A program made the translations under genes and the position numbers. Source: Hydractinia symbiolongicarpus (Eukaryota; Cnidaria; Hydrozoa; Anthoathecata; Hydractiniidae). From it: a stretch of 64,000 nucleotides of DNA. Below, piece by piece: positions 48,741 to 62,900 of this stretch (position 1 is its first letter; every line of letters begins with the position of its first letter). A model generated the notes under the pieces. The model had not been told where the DNA came from and searched no databases. It saw nothing but the letters and a program-made list of their open reading frames with translations. Location of the stretch: contig NC_079875.1 of the NCBI RefSeq assembly GCF_029227915.1, positions 806,001-870,000 of the forward strand. The letters run 5' to 3'.

Positions 48741-51380
48741 TTTTAAAAACTACAAGTCTCATGCGTTGTAGTGGTGAAAAAATAATTTAAAACTTCGTTC
48801 GGAAAATGAGTTTACTTCCTGGGTACTTTCTTTGTATACTTTTGACTATACAGCTGAGTCCGGGGTTTACGGTAAATGGCGGGTTTTAGTTTGCCGGCGA
48901 TTAAACTTCTTTTATTCAGCGTCTTATCAAAAATGAAAACATTTTTGAAAACTACCAGTCTCATGCGTTTTAGTGGTGAAAAAAAAAAATTAAAAAATCG
49001 TTCGGGAAATGAGTTTACTCCCTGGGTACTTTCTTTGTATACATTCGACTATACGGGCCAAGCCCGGGATTTACATGAAATTGCGGGATTTCGTTTGCCG
49101 GCGATTAAACCTCTTTTATTAAGCGTCTCATCAAAAATGAAAACATTTTTGAAAACTACAAGTCTCATGCATTTTAGTGGTGAAAAAATAATTTAAAAAA
49201 TCGTTCGGGAAATGAGTTTACTCCCTGGGTACTTTCTTTGTATACTTTGGACTATACGGGCCGAGTCCGGGATTTACGGGAAATCGCGGATTTTCGTTTG
49301 AGGGCGATTAAACTTCTTTTATTCAGCGTCTCATCAAAAATGAAAACATTTTTAAAAACTACAAGTCTCATGCGTTGTAGTGGTGAAAAAATAATTTAAA
49401 AAATCGTTCGGAAAATGAGTTTACTCCCTGGGTACTTTCTTTGTATACTTTTGACTATACGGGCTGAGTCCGGGGTTTACGGTAAATGGCGGGTTTTCGT
49501 TAGCCGGCGATTAAACTTCTTTTATTCAGCGTCTCATCAAAAATGAAAACATTTTTGAAAACTACAAGTCTCATGCGTTTTAGTGGTGAAAAAAAAAATT
49601 AAAAAATCGTTCGGGAAATGAGTTTACTCCCTGGGTACTTTCTTTGTATACATTCGACTATACGGGCCAAGCCCGGGATTTACGAGAAATCGCGGGATTT
49701 CGTTTGCCGGCTATTAAACCTCTTTTATTCAGCGTCTCATCAAAAATCGTTCGGGAAATGAGTTTACTCCCTGGGTACTTTCTTTGTATACTTTGGACTA
49801 TACGGGCCGAGTCCGGGATTTACGGGAAATCGCGGGTTTTCGTTTGCCGGCGATTAAACTTCTTTTAGTCAGCGTCTCATCAAAAATGAAAACATTTTTA
49901 AGAAATACAAGTCTCATGGGCTTTAGTGGTGAAATAATAATTTAAAAAATCGTTTGGGAAATGAGTTTACTCCCTCGGTACTTTCTTTGTATACATTCGT
50001 CTATACGGGCCAAGCCCGGGATTTACGGGAAATCGCGGGATTTCGTTTGCCGGCGATTAAACCTCTTTCATTAAGCGTCTCATCAAAAATGAAAACATTT
50101 TTGAAAACTACAAGTCTCATGCGTTTTAGTGGTGAAAAAATAATTTAAAAAATCGTTTTGAAAATGAGTTTACTCACAGGGTACTTTCTTTGTATACATT
50201 CGTTTATACGGGCCAAGCCCGGGATTTACGGGAAATCGCGGGTTTTCGTTTGCTGGCGATTAAACCACTTTCATTCAGCGTCTCATGAAAAATGAAAACA
50301 TTTTTAAAAACTACAAGTCTCATGGGCTTTAGTGGTGAAATAATAGTTTAAAAAATCGTCTGGGAAATGAGTTTACTCCCTGGGTACTTTCTTTGTATAC
50401 TTTTGACTATACGGGCCGAGTACGGGATTTACGGGAAATCGCAGGTTTTCGTTTGCCGGCGATTAAACTTCTTTTATTCAGCGTCTCATCAAAAAGGAAA
50501 ACATTTTTGAAAACTACAAGTCTCATGCGTTTTAGTGGTGAAAAAATAATTTAAAAAATCGTTCGGGAAATGAGTTTACTCCCTGGGTACTTTCTTTGTA
50601 TACATTCGTCTATACGGGCCAAGCCGGGGATTTACGGGAAATCGCGGGATTTCGTTTGCCAGCGATTAAACCTCTTTCATTAAGCGTCTCATCAAAAATG
50701 GGAACATTTTTGAAAACTACAAGTCTCATGCGTTTTAGTGGTGAAAAAATAATTTAAAAAATTGTTCGGGAAATGAGTTTACTCCCTGGGTACTTTCTTT
50801 GTATACTTTGGACTATACGGGCCGAGTCCGGGATTTACGGGAAATCGCGGGTTTTCGTTTGCCGGCGATTAAACTTCTTTTAGTCAGCGTCTCATCAAAA
50901 ATGAAAACATTTTTAAAAAATACAAGTCTCATGGGCTTTAGTGGTGAAATAATAATTTAAAAAATCGTTTGGGAAATGAGTTTACTCCCTGGGTACTTTC
51001 TTTGTATACTTTTGACTATACGGGCCGAGTACGGGATTTACGGGAAATCGCAGGTTTTTGTTTGCCGGCGATTAAACTTCTTTTATTCAGCGTCTCATCA
51101 AAAATGAAAACATATTTGAAAACTACAAGTCTCATGCGTTTTAGTGGTAAAAAAAAATTAAAAAATCGTTCGGGAAATGAGTTTACTCCCTGGGTACTTT
51201 CTTTGTATACATTCGTCTATACGGGCCAAGCCCGTGATTTACGGGAAATCGCGGGATTTCGTTTGCCGGCGATTAAACCTCTTTCATTAAGCGTCTCATC
51301 AAAAATGAAAACATTTTTGAAAACTACAAGTCTCATGCGTTTTAGTGGTGAAAAAATAATTTAAAAAATCGTTCGGGAAA
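48740..51380 (-). repeat. Mixed monomers without a verified HOR
   Basis: The left part (to about 49,600) aligns with the superunit monomers at offset 2829 from about 46,047. The rest introduces types that dominate further right: CATTCGTCTATACGG, CTCCCTCGGTAC, TTTTAGTCAGCG and AAGAAATACAAG. The 140-bp deletion monomer lies inside. This is the transition from CTCACAGGG/GAGGGCG-rich arrays to TCGTCTATACGG-rich arrays. Confidence 0.65.
49621..49760 (-). repeat. 140-bp monomer with unique 63-bp deletion
   Basis: AGCGTCTCATCAAAAA joins directly to TCGTTCGGGAAATGAG, skipping the hairpin half, the CTACAAGTCTCATGCG block and TTTTAGTGGTG. The unit from AGTTTACTCC at 49,621 to the next at 49,761 is 140 bp, which is 203 - 63. 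Both breakpoints lie in A-runs (CAAAAAT and AAAAAAT), consistent with slippage or microhomology-mediated loss. I saw it only once, so it was never amplified. Confidence 0.9.
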
Positions 51381-53615
51381 TGAGTTTACTCCCTGGGTAC
51401 TTTCTTTGTATACTTTGGACTATACGGGCCGAGTCCGGGATTTACGGGAAATCGCGGGTTTTCGTTTGCCGGCGATTAAACTTCTTTTAGTCAGCGTCTC
51501 ATCAAAAATGAAAACATTTTTAAGAAATACAAGTCTCATGGGCTTTAGTGGTGAAATAATAATTTAAAAAATCGTTTGGGAAATGAGTTTACTCCCTCGG
51601 TACTTTCTTTGTATACATTCGTCTATACGGGCCAAGCCCGGGATGTACGGGAAATCGCGGGATTTCGTTTGCCGGCGATTAAACCTCTTTCATTAAGCGT
51701 CTCATCAAAAATGAAAACATTTTTGAAAACTACAAGTCTCATGCGTTTTAGTGGTGAAAAAATAATTTAAAAAATCGTTCGGGAAATGAGTTTACTCCCT
51801 GGGTACTTTCTTTGTATACTTTGGACTATACAGGCCGAGTTCGGGATTTACGGGAAATCGCGGGTTTTCGTTTGCCGGCGATTAAACTTCTTTTAGTCAG
51901 CGTCTCATCAAAAATGAAAACATTTTTAAAAAATACAAATCTCATGGGCTTTAGTGGTGAAATAATATTTTAAAAAATTGTTTGGGTAATGAGTTTACTC
52001 CCTCGGTACTTTCTTTGTATACTTTTGACTATACGGGCCGAGTCCGGGACTTACGGGAAATCGCAGGTTTTCGTTTGCCGGCGATTAAACTTCTTTTATT
52101 CAGCGTCTCATCAAAAAGGAAAACATTTTTGAAAACTACAAGTCTCATGCGTTTTAGTGGTGAAAAAATAATTTAAAAAATCGTTCGGGAAATGAGTTTA
52201 CTCCCTGGGTACTTTCTTTGTATACATTCGTCTATACGGGCCAAGCCGGGGATTTACGGGAAATCGCGGGATTTCCTTTGCCGGCGATTAAACCTCTTTC
52301 ATTAAGCGTCTCATCAAAAATGAGAACATTTTTGAAAACTACAAGTCTCATGCGTTTTAGTGGTGAAAAAATAATTTAAAAAATTGTTCGGGAAATGAGT
52401 TTACTCCCTGGGTACTTTCTTTGTATACTTTGGACTATACGGGCCGAGTCCGGGATTTACGGGAAATCGCGGGTTTTCGTTTGCCGGCGATTAAACTTCT
52501 TTTAGTCAGCGTCTCATCAAAAATGAAAACATTTTTAAGAAATACAAGTCTCATGGGCTTTAGTGGTGAAATAATAATTTAAAAAATCGTTTGGGAAATG
52601 AGTTTACTCCCTCGGTACTTTCTTTGTATACATTCGTCTATACGGGCCAAGCCCGGGATGTACGGGAAATCGCGGGATTTCGTTTGCCGGCGATTAAACC
52701 TCTTTCATTAAGCGTCTCATCAAAAATGAAAACATTTTTGAAAACTACAAGTCTCATGCGTTTTAGTGGTGAAAAAATAATTTAAAAAATCGTTCGGGAA
52801 ATGAGTTTACTCCCTGGGTACTTTCTTTGTATACTTTGGACTATACAGGCCGAGTTCGGGATTTACGGGAAATCGCGGGTTTTCGTTTGCCGGCGATTAA
52901 ACTTCTTTTAGTCAGCGTCTCATCAAAAATGAAAACATTTTTAAAAAATACAAATCTCATGGGCTTTAGTGGTGAAATAATATTTTAAAAAATTGTTTGG
53001 GTAATGAGTTTACTCCCTCGGTACTTTCTTTGTATACTTTTGACTATACGGGCCGAGTCCGGGACTTACGGGAAATCGCAGGTTTTCGTTTGCCGGCGAT
53101 TAAACTTCTTTTATTCAGCGTCTCATCAAAAAGGAAAACATTTTTGAAAACTACAAGTCTCATGCGTTTTAGTGGTGAACAAATAATTTAAAAAATCGTT
53201 CGGGAAATGAGTTTACTCCCTGGGTACTTTCTTTGTATACATTCGTCTATACGGGCCAAGCCGGGGATTTACGGGAAATCGCGGGATTTCCTTTGCCGGC
53301 GATTAAACCTCTTTCATTAAGCGTCTCATCAAAAATGAGAACATTTTTGAAAACTACAAGTCTCATGCGTTTTAGTGGTGAAAAAATAATTTAAAAAATT
53401 GTTCGGGAAATGAGTTTACTCCCTGGGTACTTTCTTTGTATACTTTGGACTATACGGGCCGAGTCCGGGATTTACGGGAAATCGCGGGTTTTCGTTTGCC
53501 GGCGATTAAACTTCTTTTAGTCAGCGTCTCATCAAAAATGAAAACATTTTTAAAAAATACAAGTCTCATGGGCTTTAGTGGTGAAATAATAATTTAAAAA
53601 ATCGTTTGGGAAATG
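51380..53615 (-). repeat. HOR: 1015-bp 5-mer, about 2.2 copies
   Basis: Offset 1015 bp, exactly 5 x 203. Repeating rare variants: CTATACAGGCCGAGTTCGGG (about 51,826 and 52,841), AATAATATTTTAAAAAATTG (about 51,960 and 52,975), GGGATGTACGGG (about 51,640 and 52,655) and CCAAGCCGGGGATTTACGG (about 52,239 and 53,254). It ends near 53,615, where CTCCCTGGGTAC replaces CTCCCTCGGTAC. Confidence 0.87.
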
Positions 53616-53799
53616 AGTTTACTCCCTGGGTACTTTCTTTGTATACTTTTGACTATACGGGCCGAGTACGGGATTTACGGGAAATCGCAGGTTTTCGTTT
53701 GCCGGCGATTAAACTTCTTTTATTCAGCGTCTCATCAAAAAGGAAAACATTTTTGAAAACTACAAGTCTCATGCGTTTTAGTGGTGAAAAAATAATTTA

Positions 53800-54620
53800 A
53801 AAAATCGTTCGGGAAATGAGTTTACTCACAGGGTACTTTCTTTGTATACATTCGACTATACGGGCCAAACCCGGGATTTACGGGAAATCGCGGGTTTTCG
53901 TTTGCCGGCGATTAAACTTCCTTCATTAACCGTCTCATCAAAAATGAAAACATATTTGAAAACTACAAGTCTCATGCGTTTTAGTGGTGAAAAAAAATTA
54001 AAAAATCGTTCGGGAAATGAGTTTACTCCCTGGGTACTTTCTTTGTATACATTCGTCTATACGGGCCAAGCCAGTGATTTACGGGAAATCGCGGGATTTC
54101 GTTTGCCGGCGATTAAACCTCTTTTATTAAGCGTCTCATCAAAAATGAAAACATTTTTGAAAACTACAAGTCTCATGCGTTTTAGTGGTGAAAAAATAAT
54201 TTAAAAAATCGTTCGGGAAATGAGTTTACTCACAGGGTACTTTCTTTGTATACATTCGACTATACGGGCCAAACCCGGGATTTACGGGAAATCGCGGGTT
54301 TTCGTTTGCCGGCGATTAAACTTCCTTCATTAACCGTCTCATCAAAAATGAAAACATATTTGAAAACTACAAGTCTCATGCGTTTTAGTGGTGAAAAAAA
54401 AATTAAAAAATCGTTCGGGAAATGAGTTTACTCCCTGGGTACTTTCTTTGTATACATTCGTCTATACGGGCCAAGCCCGGGATTTACGCGAAATCGCGGG
54501 ATTTCGTTTGCCGGCGATTAAACCTCTTTCATTAAGCGTCTCATCAAAAATGAAAACATTTTTGAAAACTACAAGTCTCATGCGTTTTAGTGGTGAAAAA
54601 ATAATTTAAAAAATCGTTCG
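53800..54620 (-). repeat. HOR: 404-bp dimer, two copies
   Basis: TTTACTCACAGGG occurs at 53,821 and 54,225 (offset 404, two monomers minus 2 bp). The linked variants GGGCCAAACCCGGG, AACTTCCTTCATTAACCG and ACATATTTGAAAAC are in both copies. The partner monomers are AAACCTC types with small differences (CCAAGCCAGTG and CCAAGCCCGGG). Confidence 0.8.
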
Positions 54621-57455
54621 GGAAATGAGTTTACTCCCTGGGTACTTTCTCTGTATACTTTGGACTATACGGGCCGAGTCCGGGATTTACGGGAAATCGC
54701 GGGTTTTCGTTTGCCGGCGATTAAACTTCTTTTAGTCAGCGTCTCATCAAAAATGAAAACATTTTTAAAAAATACAAGTCTCATGGGCTTTAGTGGTGAA
54801 ATAATAATTTAAAAAATCGTTTGGGAAATGAGTTTACTCCCTCGGTACTTTCTTTGTATACATTCGTCTATACGGGCCAAGCCCGGGATTTACGGGAAAT
54901 CGCGGGATTTCGTTTGCCGGCGATTAAACCTCTTTCATTAAGCGTCTCATCAAAAATGAAAACATTTTTAAAAACTACAAGTCTCATGCGTTTTAGTGGT
55001 GAAAAAATAATTTAAAAAATCGTTCGGGAAATGAGTTTACTCCCTGGGTACTTTCTTTGTATACTTTGGACTATACAGGCCGAGTTCGGGATTTACGGGA
55101 AATCGCAGGTTTTCGTTTGCCGGCGATTAAACTTCTTTTAGTCAGCGTCTCATCAAAAATGAAAACATTTTTAAAAAATACAAGTCTCATGGGCTTTAGT
55201 GGTGAAATAATATTTTAAAAAATCATTTGGGTAATGAGTTTACTCCCTCGGTACTTTCTTTGTATACTTTTGACTATACGGGCCGAGTCCGGGACTTACG
55301 GGAAATCGCAGGTTTTCGTTTGCCGGCGATTAAACTTCTTTTATTCAGCGTCTCATCAAAAATGAAAACATTTTTGAAAACTACAAGTCTCATGCGTTTT
55401 AGTGGTGAAAAAATAATTTAAAAAATCGTTCGGAAAATGAGTTAACACCATGGGTACTCTCTTTGTATACTTTTGACTATACGGGCCGAGTCCGAGATTT
55501 ACGGGAAATCGCAAGTTTTCGTTTGCCGGCGATTAAACTTCTTTTATTCAGCGTCTCATCAAAAATGAAAACATTTTTGGAAACTGCAAGTCTCATGCGT
55601 TTTAGTGGCGAAAAAATAATTTAAAAAATCGTTCGGGAAATGAGTTTACTCCCTGGGTGCTTTCTTTGTATACATTCGTCTATACGGGCCAAGCCCGGGA
55701 TTTACGGGAAATCGCGGGATTTCGTTTGCCGGCGATTAAACCTCTTTCATTAAGCGTCTCATCAAAAATGAAAACATTTTTGAAAACTACAAGTCTCATG
55801 CGTTTTAGTGGTGAAAAAATAATTTAAAAAATCGTTCGGGAAATGAGTTTACTCCCTGGGTACTTTCTTTGTATACTTTGGACTATACGGGCCGAGTCCG
55901 GGATTTACGGGAAATCGCGGGTTTTCGTTTGCCGGCGATTAAACTTCTTTTAGTCAGCGTCTCATCAAAAATGAAAACATTTTTAAAAAATACAAGTCTC
56001 ATGGGCTTTAGTGGTGAAATAATAATTTAAAAAATCGTTTGGGAAATGAGTTTACTCCCTCGGTACTTTCTTTGTATACTTTTGACTATACGGGCCAAAC
56101 CCGGGATTTACGGGAAATCGCGGGTTTTCGTTTGCCGGCGATTAAATTTCTTTCATTAACCGTCTCATCAAAAATGAAAACATTTTTGAAAACTACAAGT
56201 CTCATGCGTTTTAGTGGTGAAAAAATAATTTAAAAATTCGTTCGGGAAATGTGTTTACTTACTGGGTACTTTCCTTGTATACTTATAACTATACGGGCCG
56301 AGTCCGGGATTTACGGGAAATCGCGGGTTTTCGTTTGCCGGCGATTAAACTTCTTTTATTCAGCGTCTCATCAAAAATGAAAACATTTTTAAAAACTACA
56401 AGTCTCATGGGCTTTAGTGGTGAAATAATAATTTAAAAAATCGTTTGGGAAATGAGTTTACTGCCTGGGTACTTTCTTTGTATACTTTTGACTATACGGG
56501 CCGAGTCCAGGATTTACGGGAAATCGCAGGTTTTCGTTTGCCGGCGATTAAACTTCTTTTATTCAGCGTCTCATCAAAAATGAAAACATTTTTAAAAACT
56601 ACAAGTCTCATGGGCTTTAGTGGTGAAATAATAATTTAAAAAATCGTTTGGGAAATGAGTTTACTGCCTGGGTACTTTCTTTGTATACTTTTGACTATAC
56701 GGGCCGAGTCCAGGATTTACGGGAAATCGCAGGTTTTCGTTTGCCGGCGATTAAACTTCTTTTCTTCAGCGTCTCATCAAAAATGAAAACATTTTCAAAA
56801 ACTACAAGTCTCATGGGCTTTAGTGGTGAAATAATAATTTAAAAAATCGTTTGGAAAATGAGTTTACTGCCTGGGTACTTTCTTTGTATACTTTTGACTA
56901 TACGGGCCAAGCCCGCGATTTACGGGAAATCGCAGGTTTTCGTTTGCCGGCGATTAAACTTCTTTTATTCAGCGTCTCATCAAAAATGAAAACATTTTTA
57001 AAAACTACAAGTCTTATGCGTTTTAGTGGTGAAAAAATAATTTAAAAAATCGTTTTGAAAATGAGTTTACTCACAGGGTACTTTCTTTGTATACATTCGA
57101 CTATACGGGCCAAGGCCGGGATTTACGGGAAATCGCGGGTTTTCGTTTGCTGGCGATTAAACCACTTTCATTAAGCGTCTCATCAAAAATGAAAACATTT
57201 CTGAAAACTACAAGTCCCATGCGTTTTAGTGGTGAAAAAATAATTTAAAAAATTGTTCGGGAAATGAGTTTACTCACAGGGTACTTTCTTTGTATACATT
57301 CGACTCTACGGGCCAAACCCGGAATTTACGGGAAATCGCGGGTTTTCGTTTGCCGGCGATTAAACTTCTTTCATTAACCGTCTCATCAAAAATGAAAACA
57401 TATTTGAAAACTACAAGTCTCATGCGTTTTAGTGGTGAAAAAAAAATTAAAAAAT
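54620..57455 (-). repeat. Mixed monomers feeding the 6495- and 3654-bp long repeats
   Basis: Includes three neighbouring units near 56,440-57,050 with CTGCCTGGGTAC and GAGTCCAGGATTTACGG, the TTTTCTTCAGCG variant (about 56,760) and a CCAAGGCCGGG monomer (about 57,110). From about 56,230 the block recurs at offset 6495 (62,730 onward), including the odd GTGTTTACTTACTGGGTAC. From about 56,535 it recurs at offset 3654 (60,190 onward), exactly 18 x 203. Confidence 0.75.
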
Positions 57456-59905
57456 CGTTCGGGAAATGAGTTAACTCCCTGGGTACTTTCTTTGTATACA
57501 TTCGTCTATACGGGCCAAGCCAGGGATTTACGGGAAATCGCGGGATTTCGTTTGCTGGCGATTAAACCTCTTTCATTAAGCGTCTCATCAAAAATGAAAA
57601 CATTTTTGAAAACTACAAGTCTCTTGCGTTTTAGTGGTGAAAAAATAATTTAAAATATCGTTTGGGAAATGAGTTTACTCCCTGGGTACTTTCTTTGTAT
57701 ACTTTGGACTATACGGGCCGAGTCCGGGATTTACGGGAAATCGCGGGTTTTCGTTTGCCGGCGATTAAACTTCTTTTAGTCAGCGTCTCATCAAAAATGA
57801 AAACATTTTTAAAAAATACAAGTCTCATGGGCTTTAGTGGTGAAATAATAATTTAAAAAATCGTTTGGGAAATGAGTTTACTCCCTCGGTACTTTCTTTG
57901 TATACTTTTGACTATACGGGCCGAGTCCGGGACTTACGGGAAATCGCAGGTTTTCGTTTGCCGGCGATTAAACTTCTTTTATTCAGCGTCTCATCAAAAA
58001 TGAAAACATTTTTAAAAACTACAAGTCTCATGCGTTTTAGTGGTGAAAAAATAATTTAAAAAATCGTTCGGAAAATGAGTTAACACCATGGGTACTCTCT
58101 TTGTATACTTTTGACTATACGGGCCGAGTCCGGGATTTACGGGAAATCGCAAGTTTTCGTTTGCCGGCGATTAAACTTCTTTTATTCAGCGTCCCATCAA
58201 AAATGAAAACATTTTTGAAAACTGCAAGTCTCATGCGTTTTAGTGGCGAAAAAAATAATTTAAAAATTCGTTAGGGAAATGAGTTTACTCACTGGGTACT
58301 TTCCTTGTATACTTTTGACTATACGGGCCGAGACCGGGATTTACGGGAAATTGCGGGTTTTCGTTTGCCGGCGATTAAACTTCTTTTATTCAGCGTCTCA
58401 TGAAAAATGAAAACATTTTTAAAAACTACAAGTCTCATGGGCTTTAGTGGTGAAATAATACATTAAAAAATCGTCTGGGAAATGAGTTTACTCCCTGGGT
58501 ACTTTCTTTGTATACTTTTGACTATACGGGCCGAGTACGGGATTTACGGGAAATCGCAGGTTTTCGTTTGCCGGCGATTAAACTTCTTTTATTCAGCGTC
58601 TCATCAAAAAGGAAAACATTTTTGAAAACTACAAGTCTCATGCGTTTTAGTGGTGAAAAAATAACTTAAAAAATCGTTCGGGAAATGAGTTAACTCCCTG
58701 GGTACTTTCTTTGTATACATTCGTCTATACGGGCCAAGCCCGGGATTTACGGGAAATCGCGGGATTTCGTTTGCTGGCGATTAAACCTCTTTCATTAAGC
58801 GTCTCATCAAAAATGAAAACATTTTTGAAAACTACAAGTCTCTTGCGTTTTAGTGGTGAAAAAATAATTTAAAATATCGTTTGGGAAATGAGTTTACTCC
58901 CTGGGTACTTTCTTTGTATACTTTGGACTATACGGGCCGAGTCCGGGATTTACGGGAAATCGCGGGTTTTCGTTTGCCGGCGATTAAACTTCTTTTAGTC
59001 AGCGTCTCATCAAAAATGAAAACATTTTTAAAAAATACAAGTCTCATGGGCTTTAGTGGTGAAATAATAATTTAAAAAATCGTTTGGGAAATGAGTTTAC
59101 TCCCTCGGTACTTTCTTTGTATACTTTTGACTATACGGGCCGAGTCCGGGACTTACGGGAAATCGCAGGTTTTCGTTTGCCGGCGATTAAACTTCTTTTA
59201 TTCAGCGTCTCATCAAAAATGAAAACATTTTTAAAAACTACAAGTCTCATGCGTTTTAGTGGTGAAAAAATAATTTAAAAAATCGTTCGGAAAATGAGTT
59301 AACACCATGGGTACTCTCTTTGTATACTTTTGACTATACGGGCCGAGTCCGGGATTTACGGGAAATCGCAAGTTTTCGTTTGCCGGCGATTAAACTTCTT
59401 TTATTCAGCGTCCCATCAAAAATGAAAACATTTTTGAAAACTGCAAGTCTCATGCGTTTTAGTGGCGAAAAAAATAATTTAAAAATTCGTTAGGGAAATG
59501 AGTTTACTCACTGGGTACTTTCCTTGTATACTTTTGACTATACGGGCCGAGACCGGGATTTACGGGAAATTGCGGGTTTTCGTTTGCCGGCGATTAAACT
59601 TCTTTTATTCAGCGTCTCATGAAAAATGAAAACATTTTTAAAAACTACAAGTCTCATGGGCTTTAGTGGTGAAATAATACATTAAAAAATCGTCTGGGAA
59701 ATGAGTTTACTCCCTGGGTACTTTCTTTGTATACTTTTGACTATACGGGCCGAGTACGGGATTTACGGGAAATCGCAGGTTTTCGTTTGCCGGCGATTAA
59801 ACTTCTTTTATTCAGCGTCTCATCAAAAAGGAAAACATTTTTGAAAACTACAAGTCTCATGCGTTTTAGTGGTGAAAAAATAACTTAAAAAATCGTTCGG
59901 GAAAT
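57455..59905 (-). repeat. HOR: 1219-bp 6-mer, two copies
   Basis: Offset 1219 bp (6 x 203 plus 1). Rare features in both copies: GAGTTAACTCCCTGGG (about 57,470 and 58,689), TCTCTTGCG (about 57,631 and 58,850), TTAAAATATCG (about 57,652 and 58,871), GAGTTAACACCATGGG with CTCTCTTTG (about 58,077 and 59,296), CAGCGTCCCATC, GTTAGGGAAATG and AATACATTAAAAAATCG. Near-identity shows a recent duplication. A partial third copy sits at 61,207-62,137. Confidence 0.88.
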
Positions 59906-62900
59906 GAGTTTACTCACAGGGTACTTTCTTTGTATACATTCGACTATACGGGCCAAACCCGGGATTTACGTGAAATCGCGGGTTTTCGTTTGCCGGCGAT
60001 TAAACTTCTTTCATTAACCGTCTCATCAAAAATGAAAACATATTTGAAAACTACAAGTCTCATGCGTTTTAGTGGTGAAAAAAAAATTAAAAAATCGTTC
60101 GGGAAATGAGTTTACTCCCTGGGTACTTTCTTTGTATACATTCGTCTATACAGGCCAAGCCGGGGATTTACGGGAAATCGCGGGATTTCGTTTGCCGGCG
60201 ATTAAACTTCTTTTATTCAGCGTCTCATCAAAAATGAAAACATTTTTAAAAACTACAAGTCTCATGGGCTTTAGTGGTGAAATAATAATTTAAAAAATCG
60301 TTTGGGAAATGAGTTTACTGCCTGGGTACTTTCTTTGTATACTTTTGACTATACGGGCCGAGTCCAGGATTTACGGGAAATCGCAGGTTTTCGTTTGCCG
60401 GCGATTAAACTTCTTTTCTTCAGCGTCTCATCAAAAATGAAAACATTTTCAAAAACTACAAGTCTCATGGGCTATAGTGGTGAAATAATAATTTAAAAAA
60501 TCGTTTGGAAAATGAGTTTACTGCCTGGGTACTTTCTTTGTATACTTTTGACTATACGGGCCAAGCCCGCGATTTACGGGAAATCGCAGGTTTTCGTTTG
60601 CCGGCGATTAAACTTCTTTTATTCAGCGTCTCATCAAAAATGAAAACATTTTTAAAAACTACAAGTCTTATGCGTTTTAGTGGTGAAAAAATAATTTAAA
60701 AAATCGTTTTGAAAATGAGTTTACTCACAGGGTACTTTCTTTGTATACATTCGACTATACGGGCCAAGGCCGGGATTTACGGGAAATCGCGGGTTTTCGT
60801 TTGCTGGCGATTAAACCACTTTCATTAAGCGTCTCATCAAAAATGAAAACATTTCTGAAAACTACAAGTCCCATGCGTTTTAGTGGTGAAAAAATAATTT
60901 AAAAAATTGTTCGGGAAATGAGTTTACTCACAGGGTACTTTCTTTGTATACATTCGACTCTACGGGCCAAACCCGGAATTTACGGGAAATCGCGGGTTTT
61001 CGTTTGCCGGCGATTAAACTTCTTTCATTAACCGTCTCATCAAAAATGAAAACATATTTGAAAACTACAAGTCTCATGCGTTTTAGTGGTGAAAAAAAAA
61101 TTAAAAAATCGTTCGGGAAATGAGTTAACTCCCTGGGTACTTTCTTTGTATACATTCGTCTATACGGGCCAAGCCCGGGATTTACGGGAAATCGCGGTTT
61201 TTCGTTTGCCGGCGATTAAACTTCTTTTAGTCAGCGTCTCATCAAAAATGAAAACATTTTTAAAAAATACAAGTCTCATGGGCTTTAGTGGTGAAATAAT
61301 AATTTAAAAAATCGTTTGGGAAATGAGTTTACTCCCTCGGTACTTTCTTTGTATACTTTTGACTATACGGGCCGAGTCCGGGACTTACGGGAAATCGCAG
61401 GTTTTCGTTTGCCGGCGATTAAACTTCTTTTATTCAGCGTCTCATCAAAAATGAAAACATTTTTAAAAACTACAAGTCTCATGCGTTTTAGTGGTGAAAA
61501 AATAATTTAAAAAATCGTTCGGAAAATGAGTTAACACCATGGGTACTCTCTTTGTATACTTTTGACTATACGGGCCGAGTCCGGGATTTACGGGAAATCG
61601 CAAGTTTTCGTTTGCCGGCGATTAAACTTCTTTTATTCAGCGTCCCATCAAAAATGAAAACATTTTTGAAAACTGCAAGTCTCATGCGTTTTAGTGGCGA
61701 AAAAAATAATTTAAAAATTCGTTAGGGAAATGAGTTTACTCACTGGGTACTTTCCTTGTATACTTTTGACTATACGGGCCGAGACCGGGATTTACGGGAA
61801 ATTGCGGGTTTTCGTTTGCCGGCGATTAAACTTCTTTTATTCAGCGTCTCATGAAAAATGAAAACATTTTTAAAAACTACAAGTCTCATGGGCTTTAGTG
61901 GTGAAATAATACATTAAAAAATCGTCTGGGAAATGAGTTTACTCCCTGGGTACTTTCTTTGTATACTTTTGACTATACGGGCCGAGTACGGGATTTACGG
62001 GAAATCGCAGGTTTTCGTTTGCCGGCGATTAAACTTCTTTTATTCAGCGTCTCATCAAAAAGGAAAACATTTTTGAAAACTACAAGTCTCATGCGTTTTA
62101 GTGGTGAAAAAATAACTTAAAAAATCGTTCGGGAAATGAGTTTACTCACAGGGTACTTTCTTTGTATACATTCGACTATACGGGCCAAACCCGGGATTTA
62201 CGTGAAATCGCGGGTTTTCGTTTGCCGGCGATTAAACTTCTTTCATTAACCGTCTCATCAAAAATGAAAACATATTTGAAAACTACAAGTCTCATGCGTT
62301 TTAGTGGTGAAAAAAAAATTAAAAAATCGTTCGGGAAATGAGTTTACTCCCTGGGTACTTTCTTTGTATACATTCGTCTATACAGGCCAAGCCGGGGATT
62401 TACGGGAAATCGCGGGATTTCGTTTGCCGGCGATTAAACCTCTTTCATTAAGCGTCTCATCAAAAATGAGAACATTTTTGAAAACTACAAGTCTCGTGCG
62501 TTTTAGTGGTGAAAAAATAATTTAAAAAATTGTTCGGGAAATGAGTTTACTCCCTGGGTACTTTCTCTGTATACTTTGGACTATACGGGCCGAGTCCGGG
62601 ATTTACGGGAAATCGCGGGTTTTCGTTTGCCGGCGATTAAACTTCTTTTAGTCAGCGTCTCATCAAAAATGAAAACATTTTTAAAAAATACAAGTCTCAT
62701 GCGTTTTAGTGGTGAAAAAATAATTTAAAAATTCGTTCGGGAAATGTGTTTACTTACTGGGTACTTTCCTTGTATACTTTTAACTATACGGGCCGAGTCC
62801 GGGATTTACGGGAAATCGCGGGTTTTCGTTTGCCGGCGATTAAACTTCTTTTATTCAGCGTCTCATCAAAAATGAAAACATTTTTAAAAACTACAAGTCT

